This document shows, piece after piece, positions 1 to 9,800 of a stretch of 64,000 nt of DNA. The stretch comes from Nisaea sediminum (lineage in GTDB: Bacteria; Pseudomonadota; Alphaproteobacteria; Thalassobaculales; Thalassobaculaceae): the NCBI RefSeq assembly GCF_014904705.1, contig NZ_JACZCQ010000006.1:434001-498000 (forward strand). Direction: 5' to 3'. Under the pieces are notes generated by a model. It was given only the letters and a program-made list of their open reading frames with translations, was not told the DNA's origin and ran no database searches. The stretch's first letter is position 1, and the number at the start of each line of letters is the position of its first letter. The translations under genes and the position numbers were made by a program.

Positions 1-1
1 G

Positions 2-763
2 ACCTGGGGGCATCCGGTCACGACGGGGATCGACACGATCGACGCCTATCTCTCCCCCGATTGCTTCGAGCCGGAAGGGGCAGAGGCGCATTATTCGGAA
101 CGGCTGATCCGCTGCCCGAGCATCCCGATGGTCTATCGCGACGAGGCGGTTCCGCCTCCGGCGGCGAAATCGGAGTTCGATCTTCCGGAGGGGCGCCCGC
201 TCTATCTCTGCCCGCAGAACCTGTTCAAGCTGCATCCGGACTACGATCACGTTCTGGCGGATATCCTCACACGCGATCCGCACGGGACTCTTGGCCTGAT
301 CGAAGGCGCCAACCCCGAATGGACAGCGCGGCTGAAATCCCGGCTGTCAGCCGTCCTCGGCCACACCATGGAGCGGGTCCGGTTTCTGCCCTACCTGCCG
401 AAGAACGACTACATACGCCTGCTCGGCGCGGCCGACGTGATGCTCGACCCGATCCATTTCGGCGGCAGCAACACGACGCTCGGCGGTTTCGCGGCTGGAA
501 CGCCGGTCATCACCTGGCCGGGCCCCTACATGCGGGGCCGCATGACCTACGGGCTCTATTGCACCATGCGGGTCACGGATTGCATCGCAACGGACCTTGC
601 GGACTATGCGGCAAAGGCGGTGGAAATCGCGAACGATCCCGGGCGCCGCGAAGAGATCGTCCAGCGCATCCTGGCGGCACGTCCGGCCGTCGTCGAAACG
701 GCCGGAGCGTCCCGGGATCTCGGCAATCTGCTCGCGGAAGCGGTCAGCTCGCGGAGCGGTTAG
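2..763 (+). CDS. GT41 (SPINDLY/OGT-like) glycosyltransferase, 3' part
   Basis: Open reading frame entering from the left edge (first full codon at base 2, no start in the window), 253 residues to TAG at 761-763. The visible part matches the C-terminal catalytic half of GT41 O-GlcNAc-transferase/SPINDLY proteins. It opens with GHPVTTGIDTIDAYLS, followed by EPEGAEAHYSERLIR, CPQNLFKLHPDYDHVL, then FGGSNTTLGGFAAGTPVI and GRMTYGLYCTM, in the order usual for the family. In bacteria such proteins often carry N-terminal TPR repeats, which would lie outside the window. The acceptor is unknown; protein or glycan glycosylation at the envelope is plausible next to the LPS and EPS genes. Its 3' end overlaps the convergent cupin gene by 20 bases. 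Confidence 0.85.
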   Translation, partial: TWGHPVTTGIDTIDAYLSPDCFEPEGAEAHYSERLIRCPSIPMVYRDEAVPPPAAKSEFDLPEGRPLYLCPQNLFKLHPDYDHVLADILTRDPHGTLGLIEGANPEWTARLKSRLSAVLGHTMERVRFLPYLPKNDYIRLLGAADVMLDPIHFGGSNTTLGGFAAGTPVITWPGPYMRGRMTYGLYCTMRVTDCIATDLADYAAKAVEIANDPGRREEIVQRILAARPAVVETAGASRDLGNLLAEAVSSRSG

Positions 764-1286
764 CGATCAGCTCGGCCTTGCCGGTTTCCATGTCGTAACG
801 CAGCCGCGGCTCGTTCTCCAGCGGACGGCCGGTTACGCGCACAAAGCAAGCCTTGGCCGGATAATCGATCGCATGGATTTCCCGCACGTCGTAGAAGCCG
901 GCATCGCCCGGCTTCAGGCGGTAGGTCTTGACATGCTCGATCTCCGCCGCGCCGTCGCCCTTGCCGCCGTCGACGCGCCGGAACTCGCTCATGTCGGTAT
1001 ATTCCTTCGCCTGTCCGTAGATCGCCCAGGACGTCCCGTGATCGTGCGGCGGAGAGGCGTGCGGCTTCTCGTTGACATGGGCGAGGACGACAAATTCCAG
1101 ATCGTCGTCCCGGTAGAGCTCGGTCACGCCGACCGGCGCGTCCTTGCCGCAGACTTCCTCGACGAATTCATCGTTCTTGAGAAGCTTCTCGAGATTCTTG
1201 CGGACCGCGTCCCGGCCGTTCGCGTTGTTGTTTGCGGCCAGAATGTCGTGGCTCTCGCGACAGAACTCCTTCAGACCGTAGGTCAT
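744..1286 (-). CDS. cupin-fold protein, cysteine-dioxygenase-like
   Basis: 180 residues. A cupin motif 1 is visible near the middle (PHDHGTSWAIYGQAKEYTDM, two metal-ligand-type His in HDH) and a motif 2-like GDAGFYDVREIHAI about 50 residues later, consistent with a single-domain metal-binding beta-barrel of the RmlC/cysteine-dioxygenase superfamily. The substrate cannot be read from the sequence. The start is supported by AGGGAG seven bases upstream of the ATG. It lies 130 bases downstream of hldE on the same strand, with a hairpin between them, so it may or may not be cotranscribed. Its 3' end overlaps the convergent GT41 gene by 20 bases. Confidence 0.75.
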   Translation of the reverse strand: MTYGLKEFCRESHDILAANNNANGRDAVRKNLEKLLKNDEFVEEVCGKDAPVGVTELYRDDDLEFVVLAHVNEKPHASPPHDHGTSWAIYGQAKEYTDMSEFRRVDGGKGDGAAEIEHVKTYRLKPGDAGFYDVREIHAIDYPAKACFVRVTGRPLENEPRLRYDMETGKAELIANRSAS

Positions 1287-1343
1287 GCCTGATCTCCCTT
1301 GATTTTATTCGACTTTTGCCACCGGTTCGAACGCCGGCGAAAT

Positions 1344-1361
1344 GAGAATGGAGGCATTCTC
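1344..1361 (-). terminator. hairpin after hldE (possible terminator)
   Basis: GAGAATG, loop GAGG, CATTCTC: a perfect 7-bp stem with a 4-base loop in the gap between the hldE stop (1417) and the cupin start (1286). On the - strand it is followed by ATTTCG, only a short T run, so termination would be partial at best. Confidence 0.4.
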
Positions 1362-1416
1362 CTCCTAACGGACGAGGATGACAACGGATGCGATGCCGAA
1401 AGAAACCGCAAACCGG

Positions 1417-2892
1417 CTACTTGCCGGCGTTCATCCGGGCGATGGTGGCCGTCGTGCTGTGCCCGTCTTCGAGCTGCGCCAGAACCACCTTGCCGCCGTA
1501 AGACTGGACGAATTCGGCTCCGACAACGGTCTCGACCGTGTAGTCCGCGCCTTTCACCAGAACGTCGGGGCGGACCGTCTTGATCAGCTCCAGCGGCGTG
1601 TCCTCGCCGAAGATGACGACCGCATCGACGGTCGCGAGCGAAGCCAGCACCGCCGCCCGGGACGCTTCCGACTGAACCGGCCGCGTCGGGCCTTTCAGGC
1701 GCGCCACGGACGCATCGCTGTTCAGTCCGACCACGAGCCTGTCGCAGGCAGCCTTGGCCTGACGCATCAGCGAGACATGTCCCGGATGCAGCAGATCGAA
1801 ACAGCCGTTGGTGAAGCCGACGCGCAGGCCCTGGTCGCGCCATTCCTTCGCCCGGTTGGCGATGATATCGGCGGATGCGACCTTGACCTCGCCCTGCAGC
1901 AGATCGTGCGCGCGAAAGGCGGCAGCGAGCTCGGAGGCATAGGCCACCGCGGTTCCCATCTTGCCGACGACGATCCCGGCCGCCGCATTGGAGAGTTCGA
2001 TCCCGGCGGCGATCGGCAGACCCCGTCCGAGCGCCGCGGCCAGCACCGCGACAACCGTGTCACCCGCGCCGGAGACGTCGAAGACTTCGCGTGCGACGGC
2101 CTCGAAATGCAGCGGCTCGGCTTTCGGATCGCCGCTCACATATGTCATGCCGTCCTGGCTTCTGGTGACCAGAACGGACTCGATCCCGGCGGTTTCAATG
2201 ATATGGCGCGCGGCGGCGACGATCGCCTCGACGCTGTCGACCGGCATCCCGCTCGCCTCGGACAGCTCGCGCCGGTTCGGCGTAATCACCGTGGCGCCTC
2301 TGTAGCGGCCGTAATCGCTGCCTTTCGGATCGACGATGACGGGACGTCCCTTCTTCCGCGCCGCGCCGATCAGCTGTGTCAGCCCGGCTCTGCTGAGCAG
2401 GCCCTTGCCGTAGTCGGACAGCACCAGGGCGGAGGATTGCTCCAGATCCGCGATTGCGCGCGAAATCAGGTCTTCCTCGACCCCGGCATCGATCGCATCC
2501 ACATTCTCCAGGTCCGCGCGCAGCAGTTGCTGCGCGCCCGCGACATAGCGGACCTTGATCGTGGTCTCGCGCCCAGGAATGGTCAGCAGGTGACTCTCGA
2601 CACCCGCTTCCTCCGCGACCAGCCCGGTCAGTTCGCGGCCCGCCGCGTCGCGTCCGATGACCGAGATGAAACAGGCCTCGGCACCGAGCGCCACGAGATT
2701 GCGGACCACGTTTCCGGCACCGCCGAGCATCGCTGTCTCGCGCTGGATCCGGAGCACCGGCACCGGCGCTTCCGGCGAGATCCGGTCGACAGTTCCGTAG
2801 ACGAACCGGTCGAGCATCGCATCGCCGACACAAAGAAGTCGAACGCCGGCGAGCGAGTCGACCTTCGCCGCAAGATCGGAATCGTGCGTCAT
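1417..2892 (-). CDS. hldE: bifunctional heptose-7-phosphate kinase / heptose-1-phosphate adenylyltransferase
   Basis: 491 residues, the usual length for full HldE (RfaE). Residues ~1-325 are a PfkB/ribokinase domain with GGAGNVVRNLVALGA and the catalytic DVSGAGDTV signature. Residues ~355-491 are a nucleotidyltransferase domain with GFTNGCFDLLHPGHV (HxGH-type site) and LNSDASVARLKGPTRPV. The two activities phosphorylate D-glycero-D-manno-heptose 7-phosphate at C1 and then adenylate it, giving the ADP-heptose precursor of LPS inner core. It follows gmhA with a 1-base stop/start overlap (TAATG), so translational coupling is likely. Both domains keep their key motifs, so no splitting or decay is seen. 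Confidence 0.96.
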   Translation of the reverse strand: MTHDSDLAAKVDSLAGVRLLCVGDAMLDRFVYGTVDRISPEAPVPVLRIQRETAMLGGAGNVVRNLVALGAEACFISVIGRDAAGRELTGLVAEEAGVESHLLTIPGRETTIKVRYVAGAQQLLRADLENVDAIDAGVEEDLISRAIADLEQSSALVLSDYGKGLLSRAGLTQLIGAARKKGRPVIVDPKGSDYGRYRGATVITPNRRELSEASGMPVDSVEAIVAAARHIIETAGIESVLVTRSQDGMTYVSGDPKAEPLHFEAVAREVFDVSGAGDTVVAVLAAALGRGLPIAAGIELSNAAAGIVVGKMGTAVAYASELAAAFRAHDLLQGEVKVASADIIANRAKEWRDQGLRVGFTNGCFDLLHPGHVSLMRQAKAACDRLVVGLNSDASVARLKGPTRPVQSEASRAAVLASLATVDAVVIFGEDTPLELIKTVRPDVLVKGADYTVETVVGAEFVQSYGGKVVLAQLEDGHSTTATIARMNAGK

Positions 2893-3476
2893 TACCCCTC
2901 CACGAGGCCAAGCTGGATCTCGATCGCGCCGCAGAGTGCTTGGCCGATCGTGATATGCATTTCCTGAATTCGCGCGGCGGCCCGGTGCGGCACCCTGATC
3001 AGCGGGTCCGCGAGTCCGACCATGTCCCCGCCGGTTTCGCCGGACAGACCGGCCGCGACGAGACCTTTCTCGCGAGCCATCTTCAGTCCGGCGATAACGT
3101 TGGGCGAGCGGCCCGAGGTCGAGATCCCGATTGCGACGTCGCCCGGCCGGCCGAGCGCCTCGATTTGCCGGGAGAACAGGCGCTCGAAACCGAGATCGTT
3201 GCCCGCCGCCGTCAGCGCGGAACCGTCCGTGGTCAGGGCGATCGCCGCGATCGCCGCGCGGTCGGTGATGTAGCGGACCGTCAATTCCGTCGCCAGGTGC
3301 TGCGCGTCGGAGGCGCTACCACCATTGCCGAAGAACAGGATCTTGCCGCCGTTCCGGATCGAGGCCACGCATTTCTCGGTCAGGTCGGCAAAAGGCGCCG
3401 CGAGCGTTTCCCGGACGGCGGCGGCGACTTTCAGGTGCTCATCCAGTTCGCTCTCGAAGTAGGCGCTGAGATTCAT
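2892..3476 (-). CDS. gmhA: sedoheptulose-7-phosphate isomerase (phosphoheptose isomerase)
   Basis: 194 residues, full length for GmhA. A single SIS domain: the phosphate-binding loop FFGNGGSASDAQHLATEL, GISTSGRSPNVI, and the C-terminal QEMHITIGQALCG segment that supplies active-site residues. It converts sedoheptulose 7-phosphate to D-glycero-D-manno-heptose 7-phosphate in the cytoplasm, the step before HldE, which is encoded immediately downstream with a 1-base overlap. The start is 386 bases from the divergent giant gene, so the intervening region should hold its promoter. Confidence 0.95.
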   Translation of the reverse strand: MNLSAYFESELDEHLKVAAAVRETLAAPFADLTEKCVASIRNGGKILFFGNGGSASDAQHLATELTVRYITDRAAIAAIALTTDGSALTAAGNDLGFERLFSRQIEALGRPGDVAIGISTSGRSPNVIAGLKMAREKGLVAAGLSGETGGDMVGLADPLIRVPHRAAARIQEMHITIGQALCGAIEIQLGLVEG

Positions 3477-3862
3477 CTTAACTCGGGCTCCGGCCCCAAT
3501 TGGTTGTGCTCTTTTCGGCCGGACATAACCGCGGCGCGCAAGCAGTTTGATCGGCGCCGATCGCGCTTCGGATCCGGCGCGCCGACGTTATCCCAAATGC
3601 GGCCGGGCGCATCAAGAAAACCGCGTTTTCGGAATATCGAAGAAAATTAGATCGAATTTTATTGATTTTTTCTCCGCGTCTTGTAGTGTATTTATAGTAG
3701 CTTGTGCTAAAAGCTATTTTCGTCACAGAAAGAGACGCTCTCATGTATGCACAACGCAGTGTAAAAGGCGGACTTCTTCGCCGTTTCTTAATAAAATCCT
3801 GCGATAATTTGCGCTTTGAGGACGTCAACGCACAACATGTGCGATTGAAGAGATAGTTTGGT
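3477..3862. other. divergent intergenic region, gmhA / first giant RTX gene
   Basis: 386 bases, no gene seen. The left third is GC-rich; from about 3615 it is markedly AT-rich for this genome. It contains the motif shared with the second giant gene (3644-3665) and a 6-bp dyad TAGCTT-N7-AAGCTA at 3698-3716. Weak promoter-like hexamers (TTGTAG at 3681, TGCTAA at 3705, 18-base spacing) could drive the giant gene. A weak ribosome site GAAGAGA lies at 3847-3853, nine bases before the ATG at 3863. No recognised riboswitch or small RNA is seen. Confidence 0.5.
3644..3665 (+). promoter_or_regulatory. 22-bp motif shared by the two giant genes (copy 1)
   Basis: AAATTAGAT, four bases, TTTTATTGA. The same bipartite sequence occurs at 20413-20434 upstream of the second giant gene (19 of 22 positions identical). 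This copy ends 197 bases before the ATG at 3863. Its TTGATT end could act as a -35 hexamer; alternatively it is an activator or repressor site. Confidence 0.45.
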
Positions 3863-6800
3863 ATGGCCGAGCTTAACGGTACGAACGGGAATGATACCCT
3901 CGTCGGGACCAACGGCGCCGATACGATCGACGGCCGCGGCGGGGAGGATTCCATCGTCGGCGGCGGCGGAGACGACGTTCTTCTCGGCAGCGCCGGGGCT
4001 GAAAGCTCCATCAACGAACTTCCTTTCGACGACACGCTCGACGGCGGCACCGGCAACGATACGATGCGCGGCGGTGGCGGGAACGATACCTACGAATTCC
4101 GCATCGGCGACGGCCGCGACGAAATTCTCGACGAATATCACTTTTACCCGGAAAACCCCCTTGGCGGTCTGCAGCCGGTACAGCAAGGCAACGGCGGTTT
4201 CGACACGCTGAATTTCGGCCCGGGGATCACGCCGGACAATCTCTGGATCACGATCAGCGACGGTAATCTCTATGTCGCCGTCCTGCAGCCGGGGGTGAAC
4301 CCCTTCGACTCGGAAGACATGGTGGTGATCCGGAACTGGTCGGACGCCAATCGCCGGATCGAGCAGTTCAAGTTCTCCGACGGATCCGTCTGGTCAACTC
4401 AGGATATCCTGGACAACGTCTCGGGCACCGATGGCGCCGACACGATCGAGTGGAGCGGGACCGAGAGCATCACGGTAACGTCCGGAGACGGTGCCGACTT
4501 GGTCAGCAGCGGCGCTGGCGCGGACTCGCTCGGTGGCGGCGACGGCGGCGACACGATGGCCGCGGGCGGCGGCGATGACGGTGTCTACGGCAACGAAGGC
4601 AATGACAGCCTTCTCGGTCAGGCGGGCAACGACACCGTCGAGGGCGGCGGCGGCAACGACACGGTCGACGGCGGCGAAGGCGACGACAGTCTCGAGGGCG
4701 GAGACGGCGACGACCTGATCCGCGGCTCCGGCGGCGAGCTGGGCAATATCAACGAGAATACCGGAAACGATACCCTGACCGGTGGCGCGGGGGCGGATAC
4801 CCTGCGCGGCGGCGGCGGCAACGACCTCTATCAGTACGGTGTCGGTGACGGCCGTGACGAAATTCACGACGAGTATTTCCACACCCAGCTGACGCCCAGC
4901 GGCGAAATCGTGCTTTTCAGCCGCGACGAGTTCGCCGGCAACGACACCATCGCCTTCGAAGACGGCATCACGGCCGACGATCTCTGGATCAATCTGGTCG
5001 GCGACGACCTGATCGTCGGTATCCGCGACGGCGCTACGGACATTTTCGATCTCGACGACCAGATCACGATCACCGACTGGCGCGACTCCCTGAACCGGGT
5101 CGAGACGTTCCAGTTCGGCGACGGCACCCAGATGGATGTCCACGAGATGTTGCAGAACATCTCCGGCAGCGCCAGCGACGACGTCCTGAGCTGGAGCGGC
5201 CCCGAAAACACCGCGATGGACGGTGCGGGCGGCAACGATTCCATGGTTGGCGCCGGCGGAAACGATTCTCTCAGCGGCGGCGAAGGCGACGACACCATCC
5301 GGCTCGGCAACGGCGACAATCTTGGCCTCGGCGACGAGGGCAACGATGTCGTCGGCGGCGGAACCGGCCGGGATACGATCGATGGCGGCAGCGGCAACGA
5401 CTATATCGACGGCGGGGACGGCGAGGATCTGCTGATCGGCGGGACCGGCGACGACACGATCCGCGGCAGCGGCGGCTCGCAGGGCACGATCAACGAGGCG
5501 GCGGCGTCCGACACGCTCTCCGGCGGCGCCGGTGATGACGAACTGCGCGGCGGCGGCGGCAACGACACCTATGTCTACCGGGCCGGCGAAGGTCACGATC
5601 AGATCCTCGACGAATATGTCTATACCGGGCGGTCCCCGCTCGGCACCGTCTATTCGCCGGTGGATATGGACGGCGGCACCGCCGATCGCCTCCAGCTGGT
5701 CGGCGACGGGATGGTCGACAACACGACCTTCTCTCTCAACGGGTCCACGCTCTATGTCGGCGTGGGAGAGAACGGCGCCGAGGACATCGCCGATTATGAC
5801 GACCTGGTTCAGATCAATCGCTGGACCGAAGGCAACCGCCAGGTCGAGGATTTCGAATTCACAGACGACGGGGTGACCGTCAGCAGCGACCAGCTGCTTG
5901 ACGTCTTCAACTCCATCACCGGCGGTGACGACTACATCGACGGCAGCTTCATCGGTCTCGGCATCGATGCCGGCGCCGGCAACGATACCGTGATCGGCAG
6001 CGACTATGCCGACAGGTTCGACGGCGGCAGCGGCGACGATCTCCTGAGCGGCGCCGGCGGCAACGACCTGCTCGACGGCGGCAGCGGCAGCGATACGCTC
6101 GCCGGCGGCACCGGCAGCGACACCTTTACAGGCACCCCGGCCTCGCTCGACGGCGATCTGATCGCCGATTACGAGGACCAGGATGTCGTGCGTCTGGAAA
6201 ACACCCAGATCGCGGAAGGCAACGTCGCGCTGACCGCGCAGGACGGCCAGACCATTGTCGAGATCGACACCGGCAACGGCACGGGCGCCACCTTCACCCT
6301 GAACGGCGAGTTCGCCGGCGTTGAGGTTGTCCAGAACGGCGATCATTCCGAACTCCGCTTCACCACCGAGTCCCTCGACGACACGCTGATCGGCACCGAT
6401 GACGACGACACGCTCAACGGCGGCGGCGGCAGCGACTATATCGACGGCGCCGGAGGCAACGATTTCCTGATCGGCGGCGACGGCAACGACACCGTCATCG
6501 GCTCCGAAGGCGACGACACGGTGATCGGCGGCGAAGGCAATGACATGCTGAGCGGTGCCGGCGGCAACGACAGCATCACCGGCGACGGCGGATCCGACAC
6601 GATCCTCGCGGGCGACGGTGACGACAGCGTCGATGGCGGCTCGGAGAACGACACGCTCTCCGGCGGGGCCGGCGACGACACCATGACCGGCGGTGCGGGT
6701 GACGATCTCGTCGATGGCGGCGACGGCAACGACACACTGACCGGCGCGGACGGTGACGATACCGTGCTCGGCGGCGCGGGCGACGACACGCTCGGCGGCG

Positions 6801-9800
6801 GCGAAGGCAACGACTTGCTCGACGGCGGCACCGGAAACGACACGCTGACCGCCGGCGCGGGCGACGATACCGTGCTCGGCGGGGACGGCAACGATCTCGC
6901 CGAGGGCGGCGACGGGAACGATACGCTCTCCGGCGGGGCCGGCGACGACACCATGACCGGCGGCGCGGGCAATGACGTGCTCGACGGCGGCGAAGGCAAC
7001 GACACGCTGACCGGCGCGGACGGCGACGATACCGTGCTCGGCGGCGCGGGCGACGACACGCTCGGCGGCGGCGAAGGCAATGACAGTCTCGACGGCGGCA
7101 CCGGAAACGACACGCTCACCGCGGGCGCGGGCGACGACACCCTTCTCGGCGGAGACGGCGACGATCTCGCCGAGGGCGGCGCAGGCAACGACACGGTCGC
7201 GGGCGGCAGCGGCAACGATACCGTGCTCGGCGATGACGGCGACGATCTGGTCGATGGCGGCGACGGCGATGATGTCCTGAGCGGCGGCGCGGGCGACGAT
7301 ACGCTCCAGGGCGGCGACGGCCATGACAGCCTCGACGGCGGATCGGACGACGACCTGCTGATCGGCGGCGCCGGAAACGACACGCTGAACGGCAACGACG
7401 GCAACGACACGATCTTTGGCGACGGCGTCGAGGACACCGTGCTCGGCGACGACTGGAACGAATACCAGCCGGACGACAGCGTTTCGGGCGGTGCAGGCGA
7501 TGACACCGTCGCGGGTGGCGACGACACCACGGCAGGCGGTGACGACACGACGGCAGGTGGCGACGACACGACCACGGGCGGCGATGACACGACGGCTGGC
7601 GGCGATGACACCACGGCTGGCGGCGATGACACGACCGCGGGCGGCGATGACACGACGGCTGGCGGTGACGACACGACCGCGGGTGGCGACGACACGACCG
7701 CGGGCGGCGATGACACGACCGCGGGCGGCGATGACACCACGGCGGGTGGTGACGACACGACGGCCGGTGGCGATGACACAACCGCGGGCGGCGATGACAC
7801 GACGGCTGGCGGCGATGACACGACGGCGGGCGGTGATGACACGACCGCGGGCGGCGACGACACGACGGCCGGTGGCGATGACACCACGGCGGGTGGCGAC
7901 GACACGACCGCGGGCGGCGATGACACGACGGCTGGCGGTGACGACACGACGGCGGGTGGCGACGACACGACCGCGGGCGGTGACGACACGACGGCCGGTG
8001 GCGATGACACCACGGCGGGTGGCGACGACACGACCGCGGGCGGCGATGACACGACGGCTGGCGGTGATGACACCACGGCGGGTGGCGACGACACGACCGC
8101 GGGCGGTGACGACACGACTGCGGGTGGCGACGACACGACCGCGGGTGGTGACGACACGACGGCCGGTGGCGATGACACCACGGCGGGTGGCGACGACACG
8201 ACGGCGGGTGGCGATGACACCACGGTTGGTGGCGACGACACGACCGCGGGCGGCGATGACACCACGGCGGGCGGCGGCGACACGACCGCTGGCGGCGACG
8301 ATACGACGGCAGGTGGTGACGGCGGCTTCGACGAGGGTGATTTCACGGTCACCGGCGGCGAAGGCGACGATACGGTTACCGGCGGCAGCGGCGACGACAC
8401 GCTGAGCGGGGGCGACGACGATGACGTGATCGTTGGCGACGGCGATTCCGGCGACGGCGCGGTCGCGGCGAGCGGCGACGACGTTCTCGACGGCGGTGCC
8501 GGCAACGACATGATCTTCGGTGGCCTCGGCAACGATTCCATCGACGGCGGCACCGGCAACGACACGCTGGTCGGCGGCGACGGCGACGATTCCATGGCCG
8601 GCGGCGATGGTGACGACCTGGCGCTTGGCGATGCGGGCAACGACACAATGCTCGGCGGCGCGGGCAACGACACGCTGGTCGGTGGTGCCGGCGACGACAG
8701 AGTCGAAGGCGGCGCAGGCCAAGACCTGCTGTTCGGCAGCGCGGGCGACGATTACGTCGACGGCGGCGCCGATGACGACACCGTGCTCGGTGGCGCCGGC
8801 AACGATGAAGTGCGTGGCGGCGAAGGCGCCGACCTGCTCTATGGCGGCGACGGCGCAGACACCTTCGCAGGCACGGCCGACGAGCTGAACGGCGAGACCA
8901 TCGCGGACTACAACCAGGATGCCGGCGACGTCATCCGGATCGACGGCGCGATTGTCGGCCCCGACGACTTCACCTTTGAAACCGTCGAGGGCCGGACCAC
9001 GGTTTCCGTCGATACCGACGGTGACGGCAATGCCAATACGACCTTCACGGTGCTCGGCGACTACAACACCGTCACCACGACCGAGGTCAACGGCGACACG
9101 AAGCTGTTCTTCGGGAACAGCACCGTTTCGGGTGGCGACGGCAACGACACGGTTTCCGGCGGTGACGGCAACGACACCGTTTCCGGCGGCGACGGCAACG
9201 ACACGGTTTCCGGCGGTGACGGCAACGACACGGTCTCCGGCGGCGACGGCAACGACACCGTTTCGGGCGGCGACGGCAACGACACCGTTTCGGGCGGCGA
9301 CGGCAACGACACCGTCTCCGGCGGCGACGGCAACGACACCGTTTCGGGCGGCGACGGCAACGACACCGTTTCGGGTGGCGACGGCAACGACACGGTCGGC
9401 GGCGCGACTCCATATGACGACAGCCTGACCGGAACCGACGGCGACGACACCATCACGGGCCTTGCCGGCAACGACACGATCGATGGCGGCGACGGCAACG
9501 ATCTTGTCGACGGCATGGAAGGCGACGACACCGTCACCGGCGGCGCGGGCGACGACACCGTGCTTGGCGGCGAGGGCAACGACACGCTCGGCGGCGGCCT
9601 CGGCAATGACAGCCTCGACGGCGGCACCGGCGACGACACACTGACCGCTGGCGAAGGCGACGATACGCTCGTCGGCGGCGCGGGCAACGACCGTCTCGAG
9701 GGCGGCAGTGGAAACGACAGTCTCTCCGGCGACGGCGACAGCACGGAAGCCACCGACCCGGTGGTCGAGACCGGCCGCATCGACGCCAGCAACTTCTCCT

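Noticed and set aside
7514-8311. CRISPR array
   Set aside because: Units are contiguous 21-bp coding repeats without spacers, in frame with a large protein.
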